Virus record (IMG/VR): IMGVR_UViG_3300021962_000637
Location: 1 to 24,161 of that record
Source: a virus
Reading direction: 5' to 3' (one strand)
DNA length: 24,161 bases
Shown: positions 23,247 through 24,161 of the stretch, piece after piece
Numbering within the stretch: the stretch's first letter is position 1
Layout of the letters: every line of letters starts with the position of its first letter
Position numbers and translations under genes: made by a program
Notes under the pieces: generated by a model
What the model saw: only the letters and a program-made list of their open reading frames with translations
Told to the model about the DNA's origin: nothing
Databases searched by the model: none

Positions 23247-24161
23247 ACTTGAGCTTGTGATACCAGAAGTCAGTAAGCAGGCGGTTACCTTGGATTGCAT
23301 CAGTCGGAGCGTAACCTATGTACTGTGAATTAATAGTACAGCCGTTAGAGTAAGGAATGTCCACTTCAACTCGAATCACCGATGCATCTCCCAATTGGAC
23401 GATCGTGCTAAGATGAGTTGTGTGTTCATAATCGCTACCTTGATGAGCGGTCGTGTTTGCAATCGCAAGAATCTGTCCAGCATTTGTGAAATTGACTATT
23501 CGAACCGCGTACTCAACCGGATTATTGTAAGCTGTGACATTCGTACCTATCTCGTAAACTCCGACTGGTAGGTTCCATCCATCGTTTACGGTATCCCATC
23601 TGTTGTTAGGATCCAACCAGTTATAATCGAATTGGATGACGTATAAACCTGCGGCTGCGATATTCATGGGAGTGTCTAACGCTCTTCTACCGTAATCATC
23701 GATTAACGGAACGCTTACCTGAACCGAACCCGGTCCAGTAGACTGCGCGTTTACTCCAACTCCAACAAAATCAATAGAAGTTGTTGCCAAGTCAACGGTT
23801 GCACCTTCATTGTACACGGCTAGAGAACCGCCTCCGCCTGGAGGGCCTGGAGGACCGGTTGGACCAGCTGGTCCTGGCGAACCTGAAGTTCCACTCGTAC
23901 CTGAAGTACCTCTAGTTCCTGAAGAACCTGAAGATCCTGATGTTCCTGAAGAACCTGAAGTTCCACTCGTACCTGAAGTACCTCTAGTTCCTGAAGAACC
24001 TGAAGATCCTGATGTTCCTGAAGAACCTGAAGTTCCACTCGTACCTGAAGTTCCAGAGGTTCCCGTAGCTCCACTAACTCCTGATGTACCTGAGCTTCCA
24101 GAAGTTCCAGAAGAACCGGTTGGGCCGGTAGAACCTGGAGTACCAGTTGGTACAGTAGGAC
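23245..24161 (-). CDS. Collagen-like tail fibre or virion protein, 5' end cut by window edge
   Basis: One open frame enters from the right edge and runs to the TAA at 23245; 304 codons are visible. It begins with about 34 uninterrupted Gly-X-Y triplets, mostly GTS and GSS, with GTR twice and a Pro-rich end (GSP, GPA, GPT, GPP, GPP), then GGGGS. A globular C-terminal domain of about 190 residues follows. A GTG near 23817 is inside the frame and is not the start. Collagen-like stalks capped by a trimerising head are common in phage fibres; the head here looks beta-rich (LYVIQFDYNW, YEIGTNVTAY, VIRVEVDIPY) and might be C1q/TNF-like, which is a guess. High Ser/Thr and Gly-X-Pro content suits O-glycosylation and prolyl hydroxylation. 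Confidence 0.85.
   Translation of the reverse strand, partial: PTVPTGTPGSTGPTGSSGTSGSSGTSGVSGATGTSGTSGTSGTSGSSGTSGSSGSSGTRGTSGTSGTSGSSGTSGSSGSSGTRGTSGTSGTSGSPGPAGPTGPPGPPGGGGSLAVYNEGATVDLATTSIDFVGVGVNAQSTGPGSVQVSVPLIDDYGRRALDTPMNIAAAGLYVIQFDYNWLDPNNRWDTVNDGWNLPVGVYEIGTNVTAYNNPVEYAVRIVNFTNAGQILAIANTTAHQGSDYEHTTHLSTIVQLGDASVIRVEVDIPYSNGCTINSQYIGYAPTDAIQGNRLLTDFWYHKLK
23879..24051 (-). repeat. 72-bp tandem repeat in the collagen-like stalk
   Basis: A perfect 72-nt period with about 2.4 copies: copy starts can be aligned at 23881, 23953 and 24025, and the third copy diverges after 24051. Each unit encodes 24 residues, eight Gly-X-Y triplets with a single Arg (GTR). Exact identity at the DNA level suggests recent duplication or gene-conversion-like slippage, so fibre length may vary between relatives. 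Confidence 0.9.

Noticed and set aside
23879-24051. CRISPR-like array
   Set aside because: The 72-bp units are contiguous without spacers and encode an in-frame Gly-X-Y stalk.
23820-24074. A frame encoding LQVLQEHQ/LQVRVE repeats on the minus strand
   Set aside because: It is the shifted reading of the collagen-like repeat DNA. The Gly-X-Y frame runs straight into the 190-residue C-terminal domain without a stop, so it is the real one.

Overview
The window looks like part of the genome of a large tailed phage with a contractile, T4-type tail. It probably infects a member of the Bacteroidota. The phage assignment rests on a large terminase subunit with both ATPase and nuclease motifs, a T4 gp6-type baseplate wedge protein, candidate gp15-, gp19/gp54- and gp26-like tail proteins, a PhoH-like ATPase and a collagen-like fibre. 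The host assignment rests on start regions that are A/T-rich without Shine-Dalgarno sequences, on an ECF-type sigma factor, and on a tmRNA whose tag begins GNTNF, close to the GETNY/GENNY tags of Bacteroidota tmRNAs. The DNA is AT-rich and densely coded, and most genes lie on the minus strand with ATGA or TAATG junctions.

Layout. 1-14378 is a minus-strand run. In transcription order it holds a gp6-like wedge protein, an 81-aa protein, a putative small terminase, the large terminase, a 103-aa protein, a PhoH-like ATPase, an ECF sigma factor and a 168-aa protein. After an internal promoter-like box come two membrane proteins, three small putative structural proteins and a gp26-like baseplate protein with a +1-frame extension. 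After a second box come a Ser/Asn-rich protein, a coiled-coil protein, a membrane-anchored protein and a large unknown ORF cut by the left edge. 14379-15641 is a plus-strand island with a tmRNA, its terminator and a gp15-like tail completion protein. 15638-22494 is minus strand again: a tail-tube-like protein, then three genes carrying methyltransferase and glycosyltransferase domains. 22593-23183 (plus) encodes a 2-oxoglutarate/Fe(II) prolyl-hydroxylase-type enzyme, and 23245-24161 (minus, cut by the right edge) encodes a collagen-like fibre with Gly-Thr-Ser/Gly-Ser-Ser repeats.

Three observations stand out. First, 16263-24161 reads as a virion-decoration cassette. A Gly-X-Y fibre rich in Ser and Thr sits beside a prolyl hydroxylase, a GT4 + GT-A + FkbM fusion, a MycE/TylE-type methyltransferase, and a methyltransferase fused to a full TibC/BAH-type autotransporter heptosyltransferase domain. 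Second, the phage tmRNA encodes an unusually long tag of about 24 codons. Third, a TATAAATA-like box recurs 14-25 nt upstream of several gene starts, and only 5 nt upstream of one. It resembles T4 late promoters although the sigma factor encoded here is ECF-like rather than gp55-like. Functions beyond motif-level recognition are inference, and no database search was possible.
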